64,000 nucleotides of DNA from Rhabdornis inornatus. Lineage: Eukaryota; Chordata; Aves; Passeriformes; Rhabdornithidae. Positions 53,790 to 64,000 of this stretch are shown here, piece by piece. The notes below the pieces were generated by a model. That model ran no database searches, was not told where the DNA came from, and saw nothing but the letters and a program-made list of their open reading frames with translations. Positions within the stretch are counted from its first letter, which is position 1. Every line of letters begins with the position of its first letter. Made by a program: the position numbers and the translations under genes. The stretch is taken from NCBI GenBank assembly GCA_013397075.1, contig VWZS01008197.1:1580996-1644995 (forward strand), written 5' to 3'.

Positions 53790-54000
53790 CTCTGGCTTTG
53801 CCCTGCTCAGGTGAGATTCCACCTGGAGTACTGTGTCCAGCTCTAGTTTTCAGAACAAGACAGAGATAGACCTGTTGGGGCAGATCCAGAGGGAGCCACA
53901 AAAACGATCAGAAGATGATCCTGTGGTGAAAGGCTGAGCCCATTTGGGCTCTTCACTCTGGAGAACAGAAGGCTACAAGGAGACCTTACAGTGGCCTCCA
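53790..54000 (+). mobile_element. CR1 LINE fragment, left arm of an interrupted copy
   Basis: Matches the terminal part of avian CR1 in plus orientation: CTCAGGTGAGATTCCACC, CTGGAGTACTGTGTCCAG, GAGCCACAAAAACGATCAGA, GAAAGGCTGAG, CTGGAGAACAGAAGGCT and GACCTTACAGTGGCCT occur in the expected order. The match stops at about 54000 and resumes in the same orientation at about 54431, so a foreign segment splits the copy. Consensus comparison is from memory. Confidence 0.85.
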
Positions 54001-54430
54001 TCTTACAGCCACTTCCTCATCCTGTTGCTGCATGCCCTTGTGAAAAATCCTTCTTCTTGTAAGCCCCCTTTACTGGAAAGCTGCAATAAAATCTCCCCAG
54101 ATCCTTTTCTTCTCCAGGCTGTACAACCTCTATCCTTTCAGTCTGTCTTGATGGGAGGGGTGCTCCCACCCTGTGATCAGTGTGGTGGCTCCAGCAGGTC
54201 CCTGTCCTTGCTGTGCTGGGAGCCCAGAGCTGGATGCAGCCCTGCAGGTGGGGTCTGAGCAGAGCGGGGCAGAGGGGCAGAATCCCCTCCCTGCCCTGCT
54301 GCCCACGGGGCTTTGGATGCAGCCCAGGTTATGGAGGTTATGATTTCCCTTTGGGCTGCAAACTCACATTGTCAAAGTCATGTTGAGGTTTTCCTTCACA
54401 AACATGCCCAGGTCCTTCTCCCCCCAAAAA
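54001..54430 (-). mobile_element. CR1 LINE fragment in opposite orientation, lying inside another CR1
   Basis: Reads as CR1 on the minus strand: AAGCCCCCTTTACTGGAAAG, CTTCTCCAGGCTGTACAACC, GCTGGATGCAGCCCTGCAGG, GGATGCAGCCCAGGTTATGG and CATGTTGAGG...CCCAGGTCCTTCTC appear in reverse-complement CR1 order. It is GC-richer than its flanks. Its 3' end is missing: the element stops inside the segment corresponding to GGGCATG..GACAGG, about 250-300 bases before the expected terminus. Confidence 0.85.
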
Positions 54431-54712
54431 ACAGGTACAGACATTTAAGTAGGACCTGTAGTGACAGAATGAGTCAGATGGCAATGGTTTTAACCTAAAA
54501 GAGAGTAAGTTCAGACTAGATATGAGCAATTAACTTTTCATGAGGAGAGTGGTGAAACACTGGAACAGGTAGTTACCCCACCCCTGGAAATATTCAAAGT
54601 CAGTTTGGATGGGACTTTGAGCTACCTGGTTTACTTGAAGATGGCCTTCCTGGACTTTATGACCTTTGAAGATCCCTTCCAACCCAAACAATCTATGATA
54701 TTATGACTTAAG
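54431..54712 (+). mobile_element. CR1 LINE fragment, right arm with 3' end
   Basis: Continues the plus-strand CR1: GGACCTGTAGTGACAGAATG, GGCAATGGTTTTAACCTAAA, GTGGTGAAACACTGGAACAG, GATGACCTTTGAAG-like and GATCCCTTCCAACCCAAAC, ending near CTATGATATTATGACTT, the expected degenerate 3' terminal repeat. With 53790-54000 it makes up one CR1 copy missing only about 25 consensus bases at the break. Confidence 0.88.
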
Positions 54713-57700
54713 CAAAATCATCCTAAAAATCTACTTTACTCACAAAGCTTGGAAGATCTAGGAAAATGGTTCTGTGCTATTAAGAAGATAAAGCTTTTAT
54801 TAATTGAAATTCTGCCTTGGAGTCTCTATAGCTATGTCAGAAGTTTTAGGCAGCCCTATAGTACACACATGAACACTTTGTCAGGTTCTTATTCATTGCC
54901 TGTAGCTTATCAGTCAAATTAATTTTAAAAAGTGATTATAGTCATCAACAACTGCTTTTTAATTTCCAGCATTTCTTTTAATTCTTTTTGGACTATACTG
55001 TTTTACTGCAGTTCTTTCTCCCCATCCCCAATCAATAAACATATAAAATTCCTAGTTGATATCACCTACATGAAGCTCATACATTACATGAATGAAACAG
55101 TGCTTAAACAACTATTTTAACTAATGTCTTTACATGACCAAATTTAGCAAATAAAAAATTATGGCTGCTTGATGTTCCCTTCCCTAATTCTCCTAAAAGA
55201 CAAAGCAGAGACCCATCTGTATTTTTTTCTTTTTTTCATTTAGTTATTTAGAAGAGGCTACACTTTTTTTCCCCTGGTTTATTTTGTTTGTTTGCTCTTA
55301 AAAATAACCATATTTTTGTATAATTTAGATATGGTATGGTAAGTGACGGAATATTTTTTCTTTTCTTTGTAGAAATGTGTGTATTTATAGAATTTTAGAA
55401 ATAACAGAACACTCACAAGAAGCTTCTAGCATAATAATTTTTGCTAAAACCAACCTCAGTCTAAATGATTTCTCTTTGATCAAACAGCAGCAATCAATTG
55501 CAAAACCTGTTGCTTTTACGAGCTAGTGAAAGCATAACAAATTTTCAGGATGGCTTAAGAGTTTACTAAGGAATATATGAAGATAGTGCAAACAGCACTG
55601 ACTTTAATAAAAATATAGCGGAAATTGGGCAGGGAGATAAGGCGCAGGGATGAAGGGAGTGTATATGTCTTTAGAGACTGAGGAAGCCAGCCTTTGGTAC
55701 CTCTTTTGGTCTCAGAACTATTCTTCCTGACAGCAAGAGATTTGCTATTAAAAGCATTTCACTTTTCTCAGTACTTATCATTTACAAAGCATTAAAAATT
55801 TTCCATGACCTTATCAAGTCTCCACTCGCTCACATTCACCTCTGCTCTAAAAAGTACCAACAAGAGTTTTCTCTTTAATTCCCTAATATAATTAAGTTAA
55901 GCTTGAAGCAACTCTTCTCTTTTGTGATTAGCTTAAAGTTTTCTGTTTCTGACCTTGGTACCTGAGAGCCAAGGAATCTGTGGTTTCCAACTGTGTCACC
56001 CAGTCTAATAAAGAACTAAAGAATCCCCAACAAGCCTTGTCCCTGGAGCCAAAACCCTCACCCAATTCAAACTGATTTATAAATGTACATTATTTCTTAA
56101 AGTGAAGCCCTTAACACATTCTGATGCTTTGAAAAGAGTAGATTGATGATCTGAAGAACAGCCCTTCCACAGTTAAATTATCACGGAAACTCAGAGACAT
56201 CAAGATCCCAGTGAACTATACCAGGAATACATAACACCAGGCAACAAATAGAAGGAAGGTTCCTTTATAATAAAGCAGTTTTCTACACAAGTACATTTGA
56301 AAGAGGTAAAAGAAGGAACACCTCCAAAAACAAAACCTTTTTCTCTGATGTGCATTTTTTTCCTCCTCCACCCCTCTTTATTCATATATGCTTAACACAA
56401 GACATAACTCATGTCAGAGGAGATCAGAAATTAGCAGCCTGCACTGCCACTCCTTTTAGCTTAGAAGCCCAAAGGACTCAAGAGACAGACACAAAGAAAG
56501 TTTAAGACAGAAAAGCAGCCTTGGGCTGCCTCCTGTTCTCTGATCCTTGGTGTCTTGTGGTCAAGAATATTCATTACTAGCACAGAGAAACCCACTAATG
56601 GCATGCAACCCATCCATACCCCCCTGTCAAATATTGGAAAGGCAGCCCATTGATTTGTACAGGTCACTGATCAACTGCTTTAGCAATGCAACATCACACA
56701 AAGAAGGACAAGCAGGAACTCTGACAAATGAGCCATGTATTCTGCCAAATTTGTAGAAAAGGAAGTAATAACATTTTTCTGGTTCCTAGCTATCCAATAG
56801 CTTAATCTTCCAGTGCTTGAACTTTTTGTTAGCAGGTACAAAAGCCAACATAATTGACATATATTCTGTTTAATATCAGATTTGTACATTTGTTTCAACT
56901 AGGTGTAAGTAAGACAAAAGATGACATTTACCATTTGGAAATCCTCTGTGCATATGAAATACCTTATGAATAGTCCCATAGGTTTTTTACCTGTCCTATG
57001 GTCAATGGCTAAAATTCCTGTTCCAGAATGTCCACAAAGTCCATCACTGTCCCCATCCCAAGAATCACAGATCATAAGCCATGAAAATCCACAGAGAATC
57101 ATGTGGGACATTTCAAACAAAGCAGAAACTTTTTTCTTATTAATAAAAGAAAGGAAAACATTTTAATTTGCCACATGCATACTAGATGTCTTTTGATATA
57201 AAACCCAGCACCCTGAAACTGCTTTTAGAAGGGAAAATGATTGGTGCATTTTAATTCGTTAAGGTAAGGAAATTTCCTAAAGAGCACAAACATATCTGTC
57301 TGCTATGTGATGTTCATTGCATCTTCACAGAAATGGACTTAGACCTCCACAATTTTACCCTCCCCAAAATCTGGTGGAAAGTAAAAATATTTTTTTTTCC
57401 CAAACAGTCTTTTATGTTTTTAAATTATCAGTGGAACTATGGACATCTTGTGCCCAGTGCAGATGCCCAGGTGCTGGGCTTCTTTTTAATCAGACAAGAT
57501 TTTGTATATGGTGGAAAATATGTGCACACAATAGAAGTGTGGAACTGGGAAAGAACCAAGTTTGCAGACCAAAGTGGAAAGATGAGTTGGATTATTTCAG
57601 TAGTGGTTCATTCTGACTTTAAAGAGATCCCAGCTGTTTGTGTCATCACATCCCCACAAAAATGACAGGCAAAATTCTGAAAATGTTCAAAGGAACACAT

Positions 57701-57867
57701 ATCTGGTGAAACTGTGTGTAGCTCCCAGACAGAACTGGTCAAGTTTTTCACCTGAATTCAATCTACAATACCTGGGGAGAGCTACAGACACAATAGTATT
57801 TACAACGACCAGTAGCAAGAATGGAGTTTTATTTTAAGTAATTACAAAATCCTGAAGAAGTCCTCTT
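54713..57867. other. Gene-free AT-rich stretch
   Basis: No transposon or RNA gene recognised. Two overlapping plus-strand frames at 57317-57665 (99 and 110 residues) have no known motif and no convincing splice boundaries, so they are treated as chance. Confidence 0.5.
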
Positions 57868-58000
57868 CATCCCCAGACATAACCAAAACCTGATGGGATA
57901 TGGCCCTGAACAACATGCTGTGGCTGACCCTGATCTCAGCAGGAGGTTGGACCAGGTATAATTTCCAAAGGTGCCTTCCTGCCTTAACTATTCTATGACT
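57868..58000 (+). mobile_element. CR1 LINE 3'-end fragment
   Basis: CCTGATGGGATATGGCCCTG, AACAACATGCTGTGGCTGAC, CTCAGCAGGAGGTTGGACCA, AAAGGTGCCTTCCTGCC and CTATTCTATGACT are in the order of the CR1 terminal region. About 130 bases remain, so it is a 5'-truncated insertion, the usual form of avian CR1. Confidence 0.85.
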
Positions 58001-60260
58001 GCCACTGGAATTCACACCACCAAGGCACCTTTAGGAAGCTGTGCAAGGGCTGGAAATCAACATCCCACAGCCATCAAAGTTTGGGCCTTCCTATCAATTT
58101 CACTTTTAAAAATACCTTCTATCTGGTGAAAAGTAAATGCTTTTAGAGAAATTGTCAAGAATTACACATTTTGTTTTCTGAGTGGTAAATGGACCCCTCT
58201 ATTTCCAGTAGTAACATTTTAATGTTATTTTTAATACTGCTCCAATGTGTTAACTGATTGGGAATACAGAAAAAAAAAAAGTTGTTTTCATCCTAGCAGA
58301 TATCAAACAAACAAACCAAAAAGACTCACCTAACCTAATGCATTTTTAAATATAACTGAAAACTTTCTGGTTCTACATTCTTTCTCATAAAGGTGCAACG
58401 ATTTACTGCTTTCATGAAACTTTTCAGTACAACTTCAATCTAAAAAGAATACTATTTTACATTCAGTACTACTTCTGGCAGTCCTTTAAACTACTCTTTC
58501 TCTGACTTACAGAGCTATCAGTCACTGTTTAAAAGTCCTCAATAAACTAAATCGACTGCCCTGAAAGAAATCCATCAATCATATTGACTAGCACTGAGAA
58601 AGGCCAACACCACATAAATTGAGTGCAAAATTAACAGGAATTTGCAAGTGGTTTTCTCGAGCAGAATCCCTCCTCTGCTTTGCATGTCTTGAATTACTAA
58701 GTATTCTTACCATAAGAAGTAGCTCAGGAAATCACTTAATATTATCAAAACACAGAAAAAACAGTTGGAGATGAAGAAGTTTTCCTTTAAAAGCTTTGAC
58801 TGAATCAAATAATAGCTACCACCTTTCTCTGAGGTTTTAGGGCAGGGCTGCTTGTAGCGTCTATGCACCTTCCAACATCCCAACAGCTGCTGCAATCTCA
58901 GATGTGAGGCTCACAGAAAACCTTGGCCAACTGCGTGTCAGTGCTCAAAATGCAAGTAGCAGTAGTATAACATACTCAGACATGGACAAGGTGTTCAAAT
59001 TTGCTTAGAAACACCCTACCTCCACCACTGCTATTGCTGTATTTCTAAATTCTAGAAATGTCCACTTTGGTGATCACATGACTTGTTTTGTAGAAGTCTT
59101 AGCATAATTCCTTATGAACAGCATTAGAGTTGTACACACAGCTGTATCCATTTTAGTCTGACAAGCCTTTGTTCTTAGTTCCAGCCCTCTACTTTTTCCA
59201 CTTTATAACTTGGGGGGATATTCTCGTATGGATGAGTTCAATGTTTCTTCTACAACTCACTGTGCAGGAGAAGATAATTATCCTCTGACTAAGGTCTGAC
59301 ACCTTTCTTCCCCACCGCCCTTTTTTTTTTTTAAAGGAGTGGGTAGATGAAAGCATGCTTTTTGAATTTTATATTGTATGTAAAATAATCATACTTCTTT
59401 CCCATTTGATCTATATAATCTTTATCTAGCATCAGTCACATAAGCTTAAAAAACAACAGGGGCAGATCACATGAAAGCATTCTAGAGGGGCAGATGTGGA
59501 GATTAAGAGCTCCATCCGAGAAGGATACATTTTCACCAGCCTTCCAGACAGATCATAATGTCTTTTAAGACAGATTTTTAATCCTGCAAGTACCAGACTG
59601 ATGACCTGAAACATTCTCAAAGTGTAATATTTTGTAGATCTACACGTGTTGGGAGAGTTTAAATCCAAAAACATACAAAATCAAGTGTGAGCTTTGGGTG
59701 ATTTGGACTTTTGTTTGTTTTAAAAGCAGCCTGTCATCACTTCATGGTCTGTTAAGAGAGTAACTTTGCTTTCTAGTTCAAATTCTATTTCTTCCATGAG
59801 AGTTTTCTCCAGAACAAGATGGGCCAGACTGTGGGTCACACTCTCTACACAGCATGTCTGTGTTGGCATGAAAAGGCTGTAAAACTCAGAGCCAGCAAGA
59901 CAGCTCAGATGACCTCAAAGACTACTGTAAGTGACACTTCACCTCCTCCCTCACTGTCTCCTGATTATCCCTCTTTTACTCCCACACTTGTGCCTCTCTC
60001 ACACTGACTGTGGTACTGATCTGACTTCACAGCAAGCTGGTATGGCTCATCACTTGTTCCCTCCACTGGTTATTACTTTTCTGTTCCCCTTTGAACTGCT
60101 TTGGCTTACCAAGGAGTCAACCAAGAATCAGCTTGATCACCTACACCCTTTTTTTCCAGACACATCTTAATTCACCCAATTTCAAAAGCTGAGAACCAGC
60201 AAATGGAATACACAGGTAAAATGAGGCTCTCTAGAGAGCATTGCTGGGTGCAGTCACAGG
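58001..60260. other. Gene-free AT-rich stretch
   Basis: Nothing recognised; short homopolymers only (for example the T run near 59322-59333). Confidence 0.5.
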
Positions 60261-60359
60261 CTCACAGAATCATTTGGGTTGAAAGAGACCCTTAAAAGTC
60301 ATCTAATTCCAGCCCCCTGCCGTGACCAGGGACATCTTCAGCTAGATCAGGTTGCTCAG
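60261..60359 (-). mobile_element. CR1 LINE 3'-end fragment
   Basis: Reverse-complement CR1 terminus: CTCACAGAATCATTTGGGTT, GAAAGAGACCCTTAAAAG, TCATCTAATTCCAGCCCCCT, GACATCTTCAGCTAGATCAG, GTTGCTCAG. The element's 3' end lies at the left (60261) and it is truncated after about 100 bases. Confidence 0.85.
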
Positions 60360-63300
60360 CTGGAGTCCACCCTTGTCATGACTCTTAGAAGAATAATTCT
60401 TACAGACTGCTCCCCCCAAAAGGGGGTTGCCAGGTGTGCTGGAGTCCCTTAGAGTCAGAGGAAATGGGTCACAGACAGAAAAGCTACGTGGCAAGAGAGG
60501 GTAACTGTGCTCTGAAGTCCCCTTTAAACTAGCTTTCAGAAAAAGAAAATTCATTTTAACAATTCAAAACTTTGAAATTGAGTCTGAAAGTAGGCCTGAA
60601 TACCTAGAAATCAAGTGATGATTAATCTTGCATTCTACTAGGTCAGCCTGTCTGAACCCAACAGCGTGAAGTTCTGCATCCACCTAGAGCAAGAGGCATT
60701 GAGGATATTACTAAAAGATGCATGCAATTAACCAGTACACCTGGAATTTATCAGAGGACAAGGAAAAGAAATATAATCCTTAATGGTGAAGAGCGAGAAA
60801 AGTTCTGTGTTTGGAAAAATTACAAGTCTTTGAAAGACCAAGCTGAAGACATGGTCTATTCAAGAATCTGGGTAAAATCAAACACATTCAGGAAGTCTTA
60901 GATCTATACATTATATTTTTTGTAAACCAATAAAAAGTCAGCCTCCTGAGAGGCAACTCTGCTACTCTCCTGGGTAACTTGATTATTTTCCCTCTACAAA
61001 GTTTCACGAAGATCACTCTGGTACTGGCTCTCCTGGGGAGCAGTGTGGGAACAGCTGAATGCACTGGTAATATCAAAGTATTGATTTGTTGGTCTAAACA
61101 AACTCACTGGCCATCAATTCCTTTCACGAAGTAGTTTCATGGCCAGAAATTCTATCTGAAAGCAACTTTCAAACCTGTTTGCCAGGCAGCAGCAGTGCTG
61201 ACTGAAAATGTCTCTGTCCCCATGCTGCTTGTCATGCCAGGACAGTGGTGCTGGCACCATGAGAACCACACTTGATAAAGGACTCAGGCCCCCAGTAATG
61301 TTTCTGTGCATGTCTTTTTTCTTCCTTTGGGTAAATTTTCCTAATAAATTACTCAGTCCTGCAGAACATAATGTCTCTAATGTGGTCGAACTAAACCAGA
61401 TTTTTCTGACAGGTTCAGTCCCTGTCCAAGCCCCTACCCACCGCCCTTCTGCAAAAAGAAAATGCAACAATTTGGTTCCATTACCACATCACTAACTACA
61501 TGTGCCCTCTACGCTAAGAGCTCAGAGAAGTAAACTGAACCTTAATGAAGGATCTCATTAAGTATCCTCTTTAACTTGTTGCATGTGTATTTTAACCATA
61601 GCACTGACTACGTAAGACTGACAGTTTCAGCAACACTGGAGTCGCCTTGAAAATACTGACACCTTCAGTGAAGTACTGGAAATTAAATAAATACCGTATA
61701 CTACAGTGAGACCTTCTCTGCTTTAACCCATATATGCCTGCAGTAGAGCAAGAACAGACTCAGAATAACAGACTACTGTTTTAAGATCAATAAAGAATAG
61801 AGAGATGTTAAGAAAACAGGAGGAAGTCCAAAAGCTGAAATCACCAGAAAGATTAATGGTTTAAGTACAGTTTGTTAAGCTAAAATGTCATGGCAGGACT
61901 CAAAATTCTCCTGATAAAATTGGCATTCTCCATTCACAAAATTAAGAAAAAAATCCACATTAACCATTAATGCACTAAACATGTGAACCCCTTCATGTGT
62001 GCAGTCTTGTCTGGAATTGGACAACCCAGTCTGCTGGATTGGATTTGCTCCCCCTTTAGTATTTATCACTAGTGCTGCCATTCTCAGAGCCCGTGCTGAA
62101 GGGGAACCTCCTACTACAGACATGAGGATATGTATGGCACATAAACTGCAGGAATACTGTTATCCCAGAGGATCCTCTCTGACAGCAAACAGGAGAGCTC
62201 AGTTTTGGGGAGCACAAATACGGAACTACTTAAATAAATAACTTTTTCTACCACCTCTTTCGTGTAGGAATTCAGTGAAAAATGCACTAGGTTAGTTATT
62301 GAGGTTTTCCTCCTTTAGGATAACCCCCTCGGGCTTGCTTTTGCAATAGCAAGAAATTTGAGCTTGATGAAGGGCAGAGCTGGCTGCAGTCAAATGGAAT
62401 CCACATGCTTGTGCAACATGAAAAGGCAGAATAATAGAAAGAAGTTACTACATGTCATGACTGTAGAGTTTCCAGCCCAACTTCCTCCCAATTTTCCTTA
62501 CTGTCTGTCTCATTCTCATTCACATCACAACTCTCTACAAAATAAATAAAACCAGCTGGGCTTCTTTCTGCAGCATTATATCCAGGAAAGTATAGCTAAA
62601 CCCAGTGTTCAAGTTACAAAAATTTAGATCAGCTCAGGATGAGGTCCATAAAACTTCTGAAGTAACTCACCAGTATCATAAAAGCTCAAAACCACTGGCC
62701 AAGCCAAAAGGTCTTAAAACACTGGGAAGCAGCTGAAGCTGGCAAAACTATAAGCAATTGAAAACAGACATGCTAACAGAAAGTGTTAAGAAACTTTAGC
62801 TATAGACATTGGTGCCAACTCCAGCTATAAATCAGACAAGTAAAATGGGAGGGAAACCTTCAACAGTCTGTTCGGAGCTTTTTAGAGTAAGAGTATGTCT
62901 GTTTATGTACTTTTCTATGGTGCTAGAAAAATATGGTAATTCAAATGGAAATGCTACATTTTGCTTCAGACTCAGGAAATTAGAGTTCTTCAGAATTTAC
63001 AGTAAAAGACAAAATCACAGAACTAAAGATTTCCTTTTAATTTTCAATGTTCTCAAAGGTTGTGTTAAAGTTCCAAAGTTTGAAACAAGCTACATCTCCC
63101 ATCCAGATTTGTTGAAAATATCAGCAAGGCATGCTTACCTTGGTCTAGAATATAAAAAATTTTCTTAATAAATTTCATTCAAATTATCAAGTCTACACCT
63201 TCAAGAATAGGTTGATATTTTGTACAGAGCTAAGGAATAGCTTTTGAGTTAAGAGTGAGGTGAATGAGCAAGGCCTCTCCTAATTTTGGTCTTTGTGGTT

Positions 63301-64000
63301 AACCTTCCTCAGATCTGGTCCCAATTTTCTTCTTAACACCTGACAAAATAATACTGCTTGCCTCTTTCAGTGTTTTATATCTGAGATACATTCACTCATA
63401 ACAGAAATGCTGTCATTCCTCACCTTGTAGATGAGGAACAAAAGTTATTTACCCTGCTTCCTCATATCAACTCAATAGTTAGAGTGAAGAGATGGACCAA
63501 AATAATCCAAGCAAGGGACTCACAAAAGCTCTCTGCTGAGCTCTGCTGCTCCCCCACACCTGAGTGACACCATTCCCTGCTCCATTCCCAAAGCATCCTG
63601 CCCTTCACAGGACTGCCCTCACATTATTCCTACTGTTGCTGGCAGCCCCTCCTATTTGTAGATTTTTATGACTTTTGATAATGCCAGTCCTAGATAACCA
63701 CTGTGAATGACACTTCAACAGTGACAAGCTTTGATCCACAGCCATCACCCTTGAGCTTCTCCAACAAGCCAGAGCCAGGCAGAGAAAACCTGAGGATGAC
63801 AAGAGAGAGTGGAAAGAAAGTGAAAGAGGAAAGCAGAAGTCTTGTAGTTCACTTCTTAGTACTAGTGATTCAATGATTATGAATTATATACAACTTTGTT
63901 ATATGAAAATAAGAGGTATTTCTAAAATTTAATTTACCCTCAGCCAGGACTTCTACCATTAAGGCATTTATTGAAAATATAAAAAGAAAGGGGCTGTAGA
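60360..64000. other. Gene-free AT-rich stretch to the window end
   Basis: No exon, RNA gene or transposon recognised. Frames at 61114-61470 (minus, 118 residues) and 62809-63168 (plus, 119 residues) show no family signature and are most likely chance. Confidence 0.5.

Noticed and set aside
57317..57665. Two overlapping plus-strand frames (99 and 110 residues)
   Set aside because: Trp/Phe-rich but with no known fold or motif and no clear acceptor/donor pair.
62809..63168. 119-residue plus-strand frame
   Set aside because: No homology recognised and AT-rich codon content like the surrounding non-coding DNA.

Overview
The window is a stretch of vertebrate, almost certainly avian, nuclear DNA. 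It is AT-rich, CpG-poor and gene-sparse. The recognisable interspersed repeats are 3'-end pieces of CR1 LINEs, the dominant retroposon of birds (also found in other reptiles). There are no prokaryotic-style genes, and I found no RNA gene, CRISPR array or viral open reading frame.

One real gene can be supported: ROBO1, the Slit receptor used in axon guidance, on the minus strand. A single coding exon (5688-5958, with a probable 5'UTR to 6064) encodes the N-terminus of the long ROBO1 isoform. Its C-terminal third matches what I remember of the mammalian long isoform (ERGND, then GTP, PTSDN, DNSLGYTG). It ends in a GT donor in phase 1, the phase needed to join the next exon (SRLRQED, start of Ig domain 1). 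The upstream part, a signal-peptide-like stretch followed by a Pro/Ser/Thr spacer, does not resemble the mammalian start. The exon sits in the only CpG-rich patch of the window.

Layout: 1-5687 is the ROBO1 intron downstream of this exon (towards Ig1). 5688-6064 is the exon. 6065-64000 is upstream: an intron if the strong acceptor at 6065-6066 is used, otherwise 5' flank. The last 58 kb contain no further exon that I can recognise. They hold microsatellites and homopolymers, four GC-rich but CpG-poor blocks of unknown origin, several AT-rich blocks with homeodomain/octamer-like words that could be conserved enhancers, and a 2-kb zone (46.4-48.4 kb) unusually rich in perfect inverted repeats. 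CR1 remnants are at 53.8-54.7, 57.9-58.0 and 60.3 kb. The 53.8-kb remnant is split by a second CR1 piece in the opposite orientation that lacks its 3' end.

The many short open frames elsewhere look like chance: none shows a family motif and most lack exon-like boundaries. I see no evidence of a novel multi-gene system. The observations most worth checking are the avian ROBO1 N-terminus, the palindrome cluster at 46.5 kb and the inverted CR1 inside a CR1.
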